In this document: one piece after another, positions 40,188 to 47,570 of the stretch
Position numbering within the stretch: position 1 is the first letter of the stretch
Layout: every line of letters starts with the position of its first letter
Translations under genes and position numbers: made by a program
DNA from: Streptomyces bambusae
GTDB taxonomy: Bacteria; Actinomycetota; Actinomycetes; Streptomycetales; Streptomycetaceae
NCBI RefSeq assembly: GCF_020532645.1
Contig: NZ_JAJAUZ010000004.1
Location: forward strand, 1 to 64,000
Reading direction: 5' to 3'
Length of the DNA: 64,000 nucleotides
The notes under the pieces: model-generated
The model's input: the letters and a program-made list of their open reading frames with translations, nothing else
What the model was told of the DNA's origin: nothing
Database searches by the model: none

Positions 40188-41960
40188 CTGCCGACCGCCA
40201 TCCTCACCGGCCCGCCGGTCCCCGGATCGCCGCTCGAAGGCGAACTGCGCTCCCTCGGCTTCGACGTGCGCCGCGCCGCCGCACCGTGGGACGCCGGCCA
40301 CGTGCTGTCCGGGCTGCCCGCCGACGAGCGGGTCGCCCTCGTAGACAGCCGGTTCGTCGGGCACACCCACGCCCTGCGCCTGGCGCTGACCGACCCGCGC
40401 TTCGACGCCTGCGCCATCCCCGGCGCCCTCGGGGTCCAGGCCCCGCTGCGCGCCCGGCTGGCCGAGGCCGCCGCCGAACCCGACCCGCTCGCCGCCAACC
40501 TCCCGGACCGGCTCGCCGCCGCCCTGGAGACCGCCGGCACCCCCGTCCAGCGGCCCGAGCTCGGCACCCTCGTGGCCCGGGTGCCCGAGGCCGACGGGGA
40601 CCGGGCGGCCGCCCAGGCCGCCGTCGCCGCCGTCGACGACGAGGCGGTCCGGCTGCGCACCGCCGTGAAGTCCCGCGACGGGTTCTTCACCACCTTCTTC
40701 ATCAGCCCGTACTCGCGCTACATCGCACGCTGGTGCGCCCGCCGCGGGCTGACCCCGAACCAGGTCACCACCGCCTCGCTGCTCACCGCGCTGATCGCGG
40801 CCGGCTGCGCCGCCACCGGCGAGCGGGCCGGCTACATCACCGCCGGCGTGCTGCTGATCGTCTCCTTCGTGCTCGACTGCACCGACGGGCAGCTCGCCCG
40901 CTACGCACTCAAGTACTCGACGATGGGCGCCTGGCTCGACGCCACCTTCGACCGGGCCAAGGAGTACGCCTTCTACGCCGGTCTCGCCCTGGGCGCCGCC
41001 CGCGGCGGGGACGACGTGTGGGCGCTGGCGCTCGGCTCTATGGTGCTGATGACCAGCCGGCACGTCGTGGACTTCGCCTTCAACGAGGCCAACCACGACG
41101 CCACCGCCAACACCAGCCCGACCGCGGCCCTCTCCGGCCGCCTCGACAGCGTCGGCTGGACGGTCTGGGTCCGCCGGATGATCATCCTGCCGATCGGCGA
41201 GCGCTGGGCGATGATCGCGGTCCTCACGGCCGCGACCACCCCCCGGATCACCTTCTACGCCCTCCTGATCGGCTGTGCCTTCGGCGCGCTGTACACCACG
41301 GCGGGCCGGGTGCTGCGCTCCCTGACCCGCAAGGCGAAGCGGACCCCGCGCGCCGTGCAGGCCCTCGCGGACCTCACCGACAGCGGCCCGCTCGCCGAAC
41401 TGGTGGCCCGCGCCACCCGGCTGCTGCGCCCGCCCGCCGTGGCCTGCGCGGTGCTCGGCGCCGCCGTCCTCCTCACGGGCGTGCTCACCACGCCCTTCGG
41501 CGACACCCGCCTGCTGCCCTTCGCGGCCGGCTACGTCCTGCTCGCCGGCCTGACCGCGGCCCGCCCGCCGGCCGGCCCCCTGGACTGGCTGATCCCGCCG
41601 CTGTTCCGGGCCGCCGAATACACCGCCGTCCTCGTGCTCGCCGCGAAGGCGGACGTCCCCGGGGCCCTCCCGGCGGCATTCGGCCTGGTGGCGGCGGTCG
41701 CCTACCATCACTACGACACGGTGTACCGCATCCGCGGCGGCACCGGCGCGCCCCCGCACTGGCTGGTGCGGACGATCGGCGGCCACGAAGGCCGGGTGCT
41801 GTTCACCACGGCCTTGGCGGTCGTCCTCGCGCGCAAGGACTTCCCCGTCGCGCTCACGGCCCTGGCCGTGTTCGTGGCACTCGTGGTGCTCGCCGAGAGC
41901 ATCCGCTTCTGGGTCTCCTCCGGAGCACCCGCCGTACATGACGAAGGAGAACCAGCATGA
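40188..41960 (+). CDS. CDP-alcohol phosphotransferase membrane protein with extra N- and C-terminal domains
   Basis: A 590-aa protein. Residues about 1-160 are soluble and Ala-rich, perhaps a degenerate nucleotidyltransferase-like domain. The CDP-alcohol phosphotransferase core follows: FFISPYSRYIARWCARRGLTPNQVT, then the complete catalytic motif in DCTDGQLAR and GAWLDATFD, with all four aspartates. Later hydrophobic segments (AVACAVLGAAVLLTGVL, YVLLAGLTA) and a C-terminal region of about 150 residues with YHHYDTVYRIRGG (I recall this as DUF5941) complete it. It would transfer a phospho-alcohol from a CDP donor. AAGGAG is nine bases before CTG, and a TGA closes the frame two codons upstream of it, so CTG is the likely start; the next option, GTG 26 codons in, would cut the conserved N terminus. 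It overlaps the next gene by four bases. Confidence 0.82.
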   Translation: MPTAILTGPPVPGSPLEGELRSLGFDVRRAAAPWDAGHVLSGLPADERVALVDSRFVGHTHALRLALTDPRFDACAIPGALGVQAPLRARLAEAAAEPDPLAANLPDRLAAALETAGTPVQRPELGTLVARVPEADGDRAAAQAAVAAVDDEAVRLRTAVKSRDGFFTTFFISPYSRYIARWCARRGLTPNQVTTASLLTALIAAGCAATGERAGYITAGVLLIVSFVLDCTDGQLARYALKYSTMGAWLDATFDRAKEYAFYAGLALGAARGGDDVWALALGSMVLMTSRHVVDFAFNEANHDATANTSPTAALSGRLDSVGWTVWVRRMIILPIGERWAMIAVLTAATTPRITFYALLIGCAFGALYTTAGRVLRSLTRKAKRTPRAVQALADLTDSGPLAELVARATRLLRPPAVACAVLGAAVLLTGVLTTPFGDTRLLPFAAGYVLLAGLTAARPPAGPLDWLIPPLFRAAEYTAVLVLAAKADVPGALPAAFGLVAAVAYHHYDTVYRIRGGTGAPPHWLVRTIGGHEGRVLFTTALAVVLARKDFPVALTALAVFVALVVLAESIRFWVSSGAPAVHDEGEPA

Positions 41961-42709
41961 TCGGCCTTGTACTCGCTGCCGGTGCCGGACGCCGCCTGCG
42001 TCCCTACACCGACACCCTCCCCAAGGCCCTCGTGCCGGTCGGCCCCGAGGGCCAGGAGGACAGCCTCACCGTCCTCGACCTGACCCTGGGCAACTTCGCC
42101 GAGGTCGGCCTCACCGAGGTCGCGATCGTCGTCGGCTACCGCAAGGAGGCCGTGTACGAGCGCAAGGCCGCCCTGGAGGCGAAGTACGGCCTGTCGATCA
42201 CGCTCATCGACAACGACAAGGCCGAGGAGTGGAACAACGCCTACTCCCTGTGGTGCGCCCGTGAGGTCCTGAAGAAGGGCGTCATCCTCGCCAACGGCGA
42301 CACCGTGCACCCCGTCTCCGTCGAGAAGACCCTGCTCGCCGCCCGCGGCAACGGCCAGAAGATCATCCTCGCCCTCGACACGGTCAAGAACCTGGCCGAC
42401 GAGGAGATGAAGGTCATCACCGCCGACGGCCAGGGCGTCCGCAAGATCACCAAGCTGATGGACCCCGCCACCGCCACCGGCGAGTACATCGGCGTCACCC
42501 TCATCGAGCCCGAGGCCGCCGAGCAGCTCGCCGAGGCCCTGAAGACCACCTTCGAGCGCGACCCCGACCTCTACTACGAGGACGGCTACCAGCAGCTCGT
42601 CAACGACGGCTTCACCATCGACGTGGCCCCGATCGGCGACGTCCAGTGGGTCGAGATCGACAACCACGACGACCTCGCCAAGGGCCGGAAGATCGCATGC
42701 CAGTACTGA
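41957..42709 (+). CDS. Sugar/choline-type nucleotidyltransferase
   Basis: A 250-aa GT-A-fold nucleotidyltransferase. The signature is IGLVLAAGAGRRLRPYTDTLPKALVPVG (residues 2-29), with the G-x-G-x-R-x9-PK pattern; EVAIVVGYRKEAV, DNDKAEEWNNAYSLWCAR, and ILANGDTVHP (metal Asp) follow. The NN-x-YS-x2 segment resembles LicC-type phosphocholine cytidylyltransferases. It would make the CDP-activated alcohol used by the neighbouring CDP-alcohol phosphotransferases. Given the glycerol-1-phosphate-dehydrogenase-like gene next door, CDP-glycerol or CDP-choline-like products are both possible. It overlaps the upstream gene by ATGA and the next by 13 bases. Confidence 0.88.
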   Translation: MIGLVLAAGAGRRLRPYTDTLPKALVPVGPEGQEDSLTVLDLTLGNFAEVGLTEVAIVVGYRKEAVYERKAALEAKYGLSITLIDNDKAEEWNNAYSLWCAREVLKKGVILANGDTVHPVSVEKTLLAARGNGQKIILALDTVKNLADEEMKVITADGQGVRKITKLMDPATATGEYIGVTLIEPEAAEQLAEALKTTFERDPDLYYEDGYQQLVNDGFTIDVAPIGDVQWVEIDNHDDLAKGRKIACQY

Positions 42710-43758
42710 CCCGGCTGATCCCCTCGCCGGTCGTCGTCGACATCAGCTGCGGGGCGATGGACGACCTGGCCGGTCTCCTGGCCGACCAGCGCATCTCCGC
42801 CTCCGGCAAGCTGGCGATCGCGATCAGCGGGGGGTCCGGCCAGGCGCTGCGCGCCAAGCTGGAGCCCGTCCTGCCGCACGCCGACTGGTACCCGGTCGTC
42901 GACGGCACGATCGACTCCGCCGTCAAGCTGGCCGACGACATAAAGGGCCGCCGCTACGACGCCGTGGTCGGCCTCGGCGGCGGAAAGATCATCGACGTGG
43001 CGAAGTACGCCGCGGCGCGGGTCGGCCTGCCCATGGTGGCCGTCGCCACCAACCTGTCGCACGACGGCATCTGCTCGCCGGTGTCGATCCTCGACAACGA
43101 CAACGGCCGCGGCTCCTACGGCGTCCCCACGCCGATCGCCATGGTGATCGACCTCGACGTGATCAAGGACGCCCCGGTGCGGTTCATCCGCGCGGGCATC
43201 GGCGACGCGATCTCCAACATCTCCGCCATCGCCGACTGGGAGCTCTCCCACCGGCTCACCGGCGAGCCCGTCGACGGCCTCGCGGCCGCGATGGCCCGCA
43301 CCGCCGGTGAGTCCGTGCTGCGCCACCCCGGCGGCTGCGGCGACGACGAGTTCCTCACCGTGCTCTCCGAGGCCCTCGTGCTCTCCGGCATCGCCATGTC
43401 GATCAGCGGCGACAGCCGCCCGTCGTCCGGCGCCTGCCACGAGATCAGCCACGCCTTCGACCTGCTCTACCCGGGCCGCTCCGCGCTCCACGGCGAGCAG
43501 GTCGGCATCGGCGCCGCCTTCGCGATGCACCTGCGCGGGGCCACGGACCAGTCCGGGCTCTTCGCCGAGGTGCTGCGCGGCCACGGCCTGCCCGTGCTGC
43601 CCGAGGAGATCGGGTTCAGCGTGGACGAGTTCGTCGCGGCCGTGGAGTACGCCCCGCAGACCCGCCCGGGACGCTTCACCATCCTGGAGCACCTCAACCT
43701 GTCCGCCGCCGAGATCAGGGACGCCTACTCCGACTATGCCCAGACCATCCGTAGCTGA
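42697..43758 (+). CDS. Glycerol-1-phosphate-dehydrogenase-like protein
   Basis: A 353-aa protein of the iron-containing alcohol dehydrogenase superfamily, sn-glycerol-1-phosphate dehydrogenase branch (archaeal EgsA, Bacillus AraM). Features: VVGLGGGKIIDVAKYAA (NAD-binding), VAVATNLSHDGICSPVSIL, GIGDAISNISAIADWEL with the zinc-binding Asp, and the zinc His in ACHEISHAFDLLYPG and ALHGEQVGIGAAFAM. It would reduce dihydroxyacetone phosphate to G1P, the mirror image of the normal bacterial glycerophosphate. It overlaps both neighbours (13 and 23 bases). A close alternative is 3-dehydroquinate-synthase-like or 2-deoxy-scyllo-inosose-type chemistry, but the DGICSP segment favours G1PDH. Confidence 0.85.
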   Translation: MPVLTRLIPSPVVVDISCGAMDDLAGLLADQRISASGKLAIAISGGSGQALRAKLEPVLPHADWYPVVDGTIDSAVKLADDIKGRRYDAVVGLGGGKIIDVAKYAAARVGLPMVAVATNLSHDGICSPVSILDNDNGRGSYGVPTPIAMVIDLDVIKDAPVRFIRAGIGDAISNISAIADWELSHRLTGEPVDGLAAAMARTAGESVLRHPGGCGDDEFLTVLSEALVLSGIAMSISGDSRPSSGACHEISHAFDLLYPGRSALHGEQVGIGAAFAMHLRGATDQSGLFAEVLRGHGLPVLPEEIGFSVDEFVAAVEYAPQTRPGRFTILEHLNLSAAEIRDAYSDYAQTIRS

Positions 43759-44515
43759 GCTCCGCCCGGTCGTGCACCCCGCCGGGGTGAAGGACCGGCG
43801 CAGCGGGGAGCACTGGGGCGGCCGCCTCTACATGCGCGAGATCTCCCTGCGCATCACCCGCGTCCTGGTGGGCACCAAGGTCACGCCCAACCAGCTCACG
43901 TACCTGATGACCCTGTTCGGCGTGCTCGCCGCCCCGGCCCTGCTGGTGCCGGGCGTCTGGGGTGCCGTCCTCGGCGTCGTGATGGTCCAGCTGTATCTGC
44001 TGCTTGACTGCGTCGACGGCGAGGTCGCCCGCTGGAAGCAGCAGTACTCGCTCTCCGGGGTCTACCTGGACCGGGTCGGCGCCTACCTGTGCGACGCCGC
44101 CGTCCTCGTCGGCTTCGGCCTGCGCGCCGCCGACCTGTGGGGCAGCGGCCGCATCGACTGGCTGTGGGCCTTCCTCGGCACCCTCGCCGCGCTCGGCGCC
44201 ATCCTGATCAAGGCGGAGACCGACCTCGTCGGCGTCGCCCGCCACCAGGGCGGCCTGCCGCCCGTCCAGGAGTCCGCCGCCGAGCCGCGCTCCTCCGGCA
44301 TGGCGCTGGCCCGCCGGGCCGCCGCCGCCTTCAAGTTCCACCGCCTGGTCCTCGGCATCGAGGCCTCGCTGCTCATCCTGGTGCTGGCCGTCCTGGACAC
44401 CGTCCGCGGCGACCTGTACTTCTCCCGCCTCGGGGTCGCCGTGCTCGCCGGCATCGCGCTCCTGCAGACGGTGCTGCACCTCGTGTCCATCCTCGTGTCG
44501 AGCAGGCTGCGGTGA
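43736..44515 (+). CDS. Second CDP-alcohol phosphotransferase family protein, variant active site
   Basis: A 259-aa membrane protein of the CDP-alcohol phosphotransferase fold. The first part of the motif is intact in LLDCVDGEVARWKQQYSLSG, followed by VYLDRVGAYLCD: the third aspartate is there but the position of the fourth (general base) is Ala. About six hydrophobic segments include LTYLMTLFGVLAAPALLVPG, AVLGVVMVQLYLLLD, LLILVLAVLD and GIALLQTVLHLVSILV. A soluble N terminus (VHPAGVKDRRSGEHW) precedes them. It may use another base, act in a complex with the first enzyme, or be a binding protein. The ATG start lies 23 bases inside the upstream gene; its stop overlaps the glycosyltransferase start (GTGA). 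Confidence 0.84.
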   Translation: MPRPSVAELRPVVHPAGVKDRRSGEHWGGRLYMREISLRITRVLVGTKVTPNQLTYLMTLFGVLAAPALLVPGVWGAVLGVVMVQLYLLLDCVDGEVARWKQQYSLSGVYLDRVGAYLCDAAVLVGFGLRAADLWGSGRIDWLWAFLGTLAALGAILIKAETDLVGVARHQGGLPPVQESAAEPRSSGMALARRAAAAFKFHRLVLGIEASLLILVLAVLDTVRGDLYFSRLGVAVLAGIALLQTVLHLVSILVSSRLR

Positions 44516-45399
44516 CCGCCCCGCTGCGCGTCGGCGCGGTGATCATCACCATGGGCAACCGCCCCGACGACCTGCAGGCCCTGCTCGACTCGGTGGCCCG
44601 CCAGGACGGCGCCCCGGTCGACGTGGTCGTCGTGGGCCAGGGCGTCAAGGTCACCGGACTGGTCCCCGACGGCGTCCGCACCCTGGACCTGCCGGAGAAC
44701 CTGGGCATCCCCGGCGGCCGCAACGCCGGGATCGAGGCCTTCGGCCCCGGCGGCCGCGACGTCGACGTCCTGCTCTTCCTCGACGACGACGGGCTGCTGC
44801 CCCGCACCGACACCGCCGAGCTGTGCCGGCAGGCCTTCGCGGAGGACCCGGAGCTGGGCATCGTCAGCTTCCGCATCGCCGACCCGGACACCGGGGTCAC
44901 CGCCCGCCGCCACGTGCCCCGGCTGCGCGCCTCCGACCCCATGCGCTCCTCCCGGGTCACCACCTTCCTGGGCGGCGCCAACGCCGTGCGCACCACCGTC
45001 TTCCAGCAGGTCGGCGGCCTCCCGGACGAGTTCTTCTACGCCCACGAGGAGACCGACCTCGCCTGGCGGGCCCTCGACGCCGGCTGGCAGATCGACTACC
45101 GCGCCGACATGGTGTTGCACCACCCGACGACCGCGCCCTCCCGGCACGCGAGCTACCACCACAACGTGGCCCGCAACCGGGTCTGGCTGGCCCGGCGCAA
45201 CCTGCCGGCCCCCCTGGTCCCGGTCTACGTCGGCGTCTGGACGCTGCTGACCCTGCTGCGCAGACCCTCCGGGGAGGCGCTCAAGGCCTGGTTCGGCGGC
45301 TTCCGCGAAGGCTGGGCCACCCCCTGCGGACCCCGGCGCCCCATGAAGTGGCGTACGGTGTGGCGGCTGACCCGGCTGGGACGGCCTCCCGTCATCTGA
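44512..45399 (+). CDS. Family 2 glycosyltransferase
   Basis: A 295-aa GT-A glycosyltransferase. VGAVIITMGNRPDDLQALL, LPENLGIPGGRNAGIEAFG, and the metal-binding LFLDDDGLLP (DxD-like) are clear; VTTFLGGANAVRTTVF, then FFYAHEETDLAWRALDAGW (the ED-x-D/E acceptor segment) follow, typical of rhamnosyl or galactofuranosyl transferases. A single weak hydrophobic segment near VYVGVWTLLTLL may tether it to the membrane. It would add sugars to the CDP-alcohol-derived product. The GTG start overlaps the stop of the second CDP-alcohol protein. It is the last of five overlapping genes; the exporter follows 108 bases later. Confidence 0.9.
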   Translation: MTAPLRVGAVIITMGNRPDDLQALLDSVARQDGAPVDVVVVGQGVKVTGLVPDGVRTLDLPENLGIPGGRNAGIEAFGPGGRDVDVLLFLDDDGLLPRTDTAELCRQAFAEDPELGIVSFRIADPDTGVTARRHVPRLRASDPMRSSRVTTFLGGANAVRTTVFQQVGGLPDEFFYAHEETDLAWRALDAGWQIDYRADMVLHHPTTAPSRHASYHHNVARNRVWLARRNLPAPLVPVYVGVWTLLTLLRRPSGEALKAWFGGFREGWATPCGPRRPMKWRTVWRLTRLGRPPVI

Positions 45400-45507
45400 C
45401 AAGCTCGCCTCTGGGAGCATGTCCGTACCCCGGGACATCCCGGGGGCCGGGGCCCAGAGCCCGATGTCCGCCCTTGCTGCGCATCTTGAAGACGAAAGTT
45501 TCAACTT

Positions 45508-46437
45508 GTGAGTGACACAACCCACGACGGCGCCCTCGCCACGAGCAAGCCGCCGTCTCCCGACGAGGGGCTGACCCCGGCGGAGCTCGCCGCGAAGTAC
45601 GGCCTGTCGGTGAGCGGTGCCCGCCCCGGGCTCTTCGAGTACGTGCGGCAGCTGTGGAGCCGCCGCCACTTCATCCTGGCCTTCTCCTCGGCCAAGCTGA
45701 TGGCGCAGTACAGCCAGGCCAAGCTCGGCCAGATCTGGCAGGTGGCGACCCCGCTGCTCAACGCGCTGGTCTACTACCTGATCTTCGGGCTGATCCTGAA
45801 GGCCGGCCGCGGCATGGACCAGGACACCTACATCCCGTTCCTGGTCATGGGCATCTTCGTGTTCACCTTCACGCAGAGCTCGGTGATGGCCGGCGTCCGG
45901 GCGATCTCCGGCAACCTCGGCCTGGTCCGCGCCCTGCACTTCCCGCGCGCCTCGCTGCCGATCTCGTTCTCGCTCCAGCAGCTCCAGCAGCTGGGCTACT
46001 CGATGATCGTGGTCTTCGCCGTCGCGGTGGGCTTCGGCAACTACCCGAAGCTGTCCTGGCTGCTGGTGCTCCCGGCGCTGTTCCTGCAGTTCGTCTTCAA
46101 CACCGGCCTCGCCATGATCATGGCGCGGATGGGCTCGAAGACCCCGGACCTCGCCCAGCTGATGCCGTTCGTCATGCGGACGTGGATGTACGCCTCCGGC
46201 GTCATGTTCTCGATCAACGAGTACCTGAAGGAAGCCCCCGCCTGGGTCGGCAACGTCCTCCAGTGGAACCCCGCGGCCATCTACATGGACCTCATCCGGT
46301 TCGCCCTGATCGACAAGTACGACTCCTCCTTCCTGCCGCCGCACGTCTGGGCGTTCGCGGTGGGCTGGGCCGTGATCATCGGCCTCGGCGGCTTCGTGTA
46401 CTTCTGGAAGGCTGAGGAGCGCTACGGCCGTGGCTGA
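45508..46437 (+). CDS. ABC-2 type transporter permease (TagG/Wzm type)
   Basis: A 309-aa polysaccharide-export permease. A cytoplasmic N terminus (LTPAELAAKYGLSVSGARPG, FEYVRQLWSRRHFILAFSSAK) precedes the amphipathic segment LGQIWQVATPLLNALVYYLI and about six membrane segments (FLVMGIFVFTFTQSSVMAG, SMIVVFAVAVGFGN, LLVLPALFLQFVFNTGLAMI, AVGWAVIIGLGGFVYFW). This is the layout of teichoic-acid and O-antigen permeases (TagG, Wzm). It works with the ATPase encoded immediately downstream (8-base overlap) to export a lipid-linked glycopolymer, presumably the product of the preceding five genes. GTG start; no strong ribosome site. Confidence 0.9.
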   Translation: MSDTTHDGALATSKPPSPDEGLTPAELAAKYGLSVSGARPGLFEYVRQLWSRRHFILAFSSAKLMAQYSQAKLGQIWQVATPLLNALVYYLIFGLILKAGRGMDQDTYIPFLVMGIFVFTFTQSSVMAGVRAISGNLGLVRALHFPRASLPISFSLQQLQQLGYSMIVVFAVAVGFGNYPKLSWLLVLPALFLQFVFNTGLAMIMARMGSKTPDLAQLMPFVMRTWMYASGVMFSINEYLKEAPAWVGNVLQWNPAAIYMDLIRFALIDKYDSSFLPPHVWAFAVGWAVIIGLGGFVYFWKAEERYGRG

Positions 46438-47230
46438 CGGATTCGACCCCAACTACACGCCGGACGGCGCGCGCATCCCCACGGTGATCGCCGACGACGT
46501 CCACATCGTCTACCGCGTCAACGCGGGCGGCGGCGGCAAGGGCAGCGCCACCGCCGCGCTCAGCAAGATAATCCGCCGCAAGGGCGAGCAGCCGGGCGTG
46601 CGCAAGGTGCACGCCGTGCGCGGTGTCTCCTTCACCGCCTACCGGGGCGAGGCCATCGGCCTCATCGGCTCCAACGGCTCCGGCAAGTCCACCCTGCTGC
46701 GGGCCATCGCCGGCCTGCTGCCCTGCGAGTCCGGCAAGGTCTACACCGACGGCCAGCCCTCGCTGCTCGGCGTCAACGCGGCCCTGATGAACGACCTCAC
46801 CGGCGAGCGCAACGTGATGCTCGGCGGCCTCGCGATGGGCATGTCCCGCGAGGAGATCAAGGAGCGCTACCAGGGCATCGTCGACTTCTCGGGCATCAAC
46901 GAGAAGGGCGACTTCATCACCCTGCCGATGCGGACCTACTCCTCCGGCATGGCGGCCCGCCTGCGCTTCTCGATCGCCGCGGCGAAGAACCACGACGTGC
47001 TCATGATCGACGAAGCGCTCGCCACCGGTGACCGCCGCTTCCAGATCCGCTCCGAGGAGCGCATCCGCGAGCTCCGCAAGGAAGCCGGTACGGTCTTCCT
47101 CGTCAGCCACAGCAACAAGTCGATCCGGGACACGTGCGACCGCGTCCTGTGGCTGGAAAAGGGCGAACTGCTGATGGACGGCCCCACCGAAGAAGTGGTG
47201 AAGGCCTACGAGAAGGAGACCAGCCGCTAG
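46430..47230 (+). CDS. ABC transporter ATP-binding protein (TagH/Wzt type)
   Basis: A 266-aa ATPase of the polysaccharide exporter class. Walker A is GLIGSNGSGKSTLLRAI, then YSSGMAARLRFSIA (signature in the SSGM form usual for TagH/Wzt) and Walker B VLMIDEALATGDRRF, and the H-loop LVSHSNKSI. The first 60 residues (VHIVYRVNAGGGGKGSATAA, IIRRKGEQPGVRKVHAVRGV) include an insertion before the usual VRGVSF strand. No C-terminal carbohydrate-binding domain is present, unlike long Wzt proteins, so export is not tied to a capping group. It overlaps the permease by eight bases; a strong terminator follows 26 bases after the stop. Confidence 0.92.
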   Translation: MADGFDPNYTPDGARIPTVIADDVHIVYRVNAGGGGKGSATAALSKIIRRKGEQPGVRKVHAVRGVSFTAYRGEAIGLIGSNGSGKSTLLRAIAGLLPCESGKVYTDGQPSLLGVNAALMNDLTGERNVMLGGLAMGMSREEIKERYQGIVDFSGINEKGDFITLPMRTYSSGMAARLRFSIAAAKNHDVLMIDEALATGDRRFQIRSEERIRELRKEAGTVFLVSHSNKSIRDTCDRVLWLEKGELLMDGPTEEVVKAYEKETSR

Positions 47231-47255
47231 CGCAGGCTCCCCGCACGTCCCCTGA

Positions 47256-47289
47256 GGGACCCCCGCCGCGCGGCTGCGGCGGGGGTCCC
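47256..47289. terminator. Strong terminator ending the CDP-alcohol/ABC cluster
   Basis: A 14-bp perfect stem (GGGACCCCCGCCGC / GCGGCGGGGGTCCC) with a 6-base loop separates the exporter genes from the hopanoid operon. Confidence 0.9.
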
Positions 47290-47353
47290 GTGCTGCGCCT
47301 CCCGCCGCCGCGACATCACGTCACGGGGCGTACACCCGGTGGGGCCGGTTCTC

Positions 47354-47374
47354 GCTGTACAACGTAAGCTGTAC
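47354..47374 (+). promoter_or_regulatory. Direct repeat in the hopanoid operon upstream region
   Basis: GCTGTAC is repeated at 47354-47360 and 47368-47374, 14 bases apart with a short AT-rich centre. It could be a -35/-10-flanking regulator site upstream of the hopanoid leader. Confidence 0.35.
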
Positions 47375-47460
47375 CGGTGCTGAATCGCGGCAAGTGGGGA
47401 CGATTCCCCGCAGGTGAGAGGGCACACCCTCCCGGGGCGGACCGGCGGCGTGTCCGAAAT
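47370..47460 (+). ncRNA. Candidate structured leader RNA of the hopanoid operon (hopC-motif-like)
   Basis: In the 336-base gap before hpnC, the segment contains nested complementarities: CCGGT (47375-47379) with ACCGG (47441-47445), GTGGGG (47395-47400) with CCCCGC (47406-47411), and GAGGG (47418-47422) with CCCTC (47427-47431). I recall a published conserved RNA motif named hopC upstream of hopanoid genes in Streptomyces, and this position and shape fit it, but I cannot verify the alignment. It may be a ligand-sensing or protein-binding leader. Confidence 0.4.
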
Positions 47461-47504
47461 AGGATGTATTGGGTCGGCAGTGTAGAACGGGAGATGTGAC
47501 GGCA

Positions 47505-47570
47505 ATGGCTACGGGAACTCTCCTGCCCCTCCACGGCCGAGCCGTCCCCGCCGCGGGCGGCGGCCGGTGA
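47505..47570 (+). CDS. Candidate 21-aa upstream ORF coupled to hpnC
   Basis: ATG to TGA, 22 codons including stop, encoding a peptide starting MATGTLLPLHGRAVP. Its TGA overlaps the GTG start of hpnC (GTGA). hpnC itself has no ribosome site in front of its GTG, so re-initiation from this frame would explain its translation. A weak GGGAG site lies 11 bases upstream of the ATG. The rest of the 47231-47566 gap holds the terminator, the direct repeat and the candidate leader RNA. Confidence 0.4.
   Translation: MATGTLLPLHGRAVPAAGGGR

Noticed and set aside
47341..47566. Cobalamin riboswitch in front of the hopanoid operon (HpnH uses B12)
   Set aside because: No B12-box-like sequence or the large conserved core is visible; the leader is too short.
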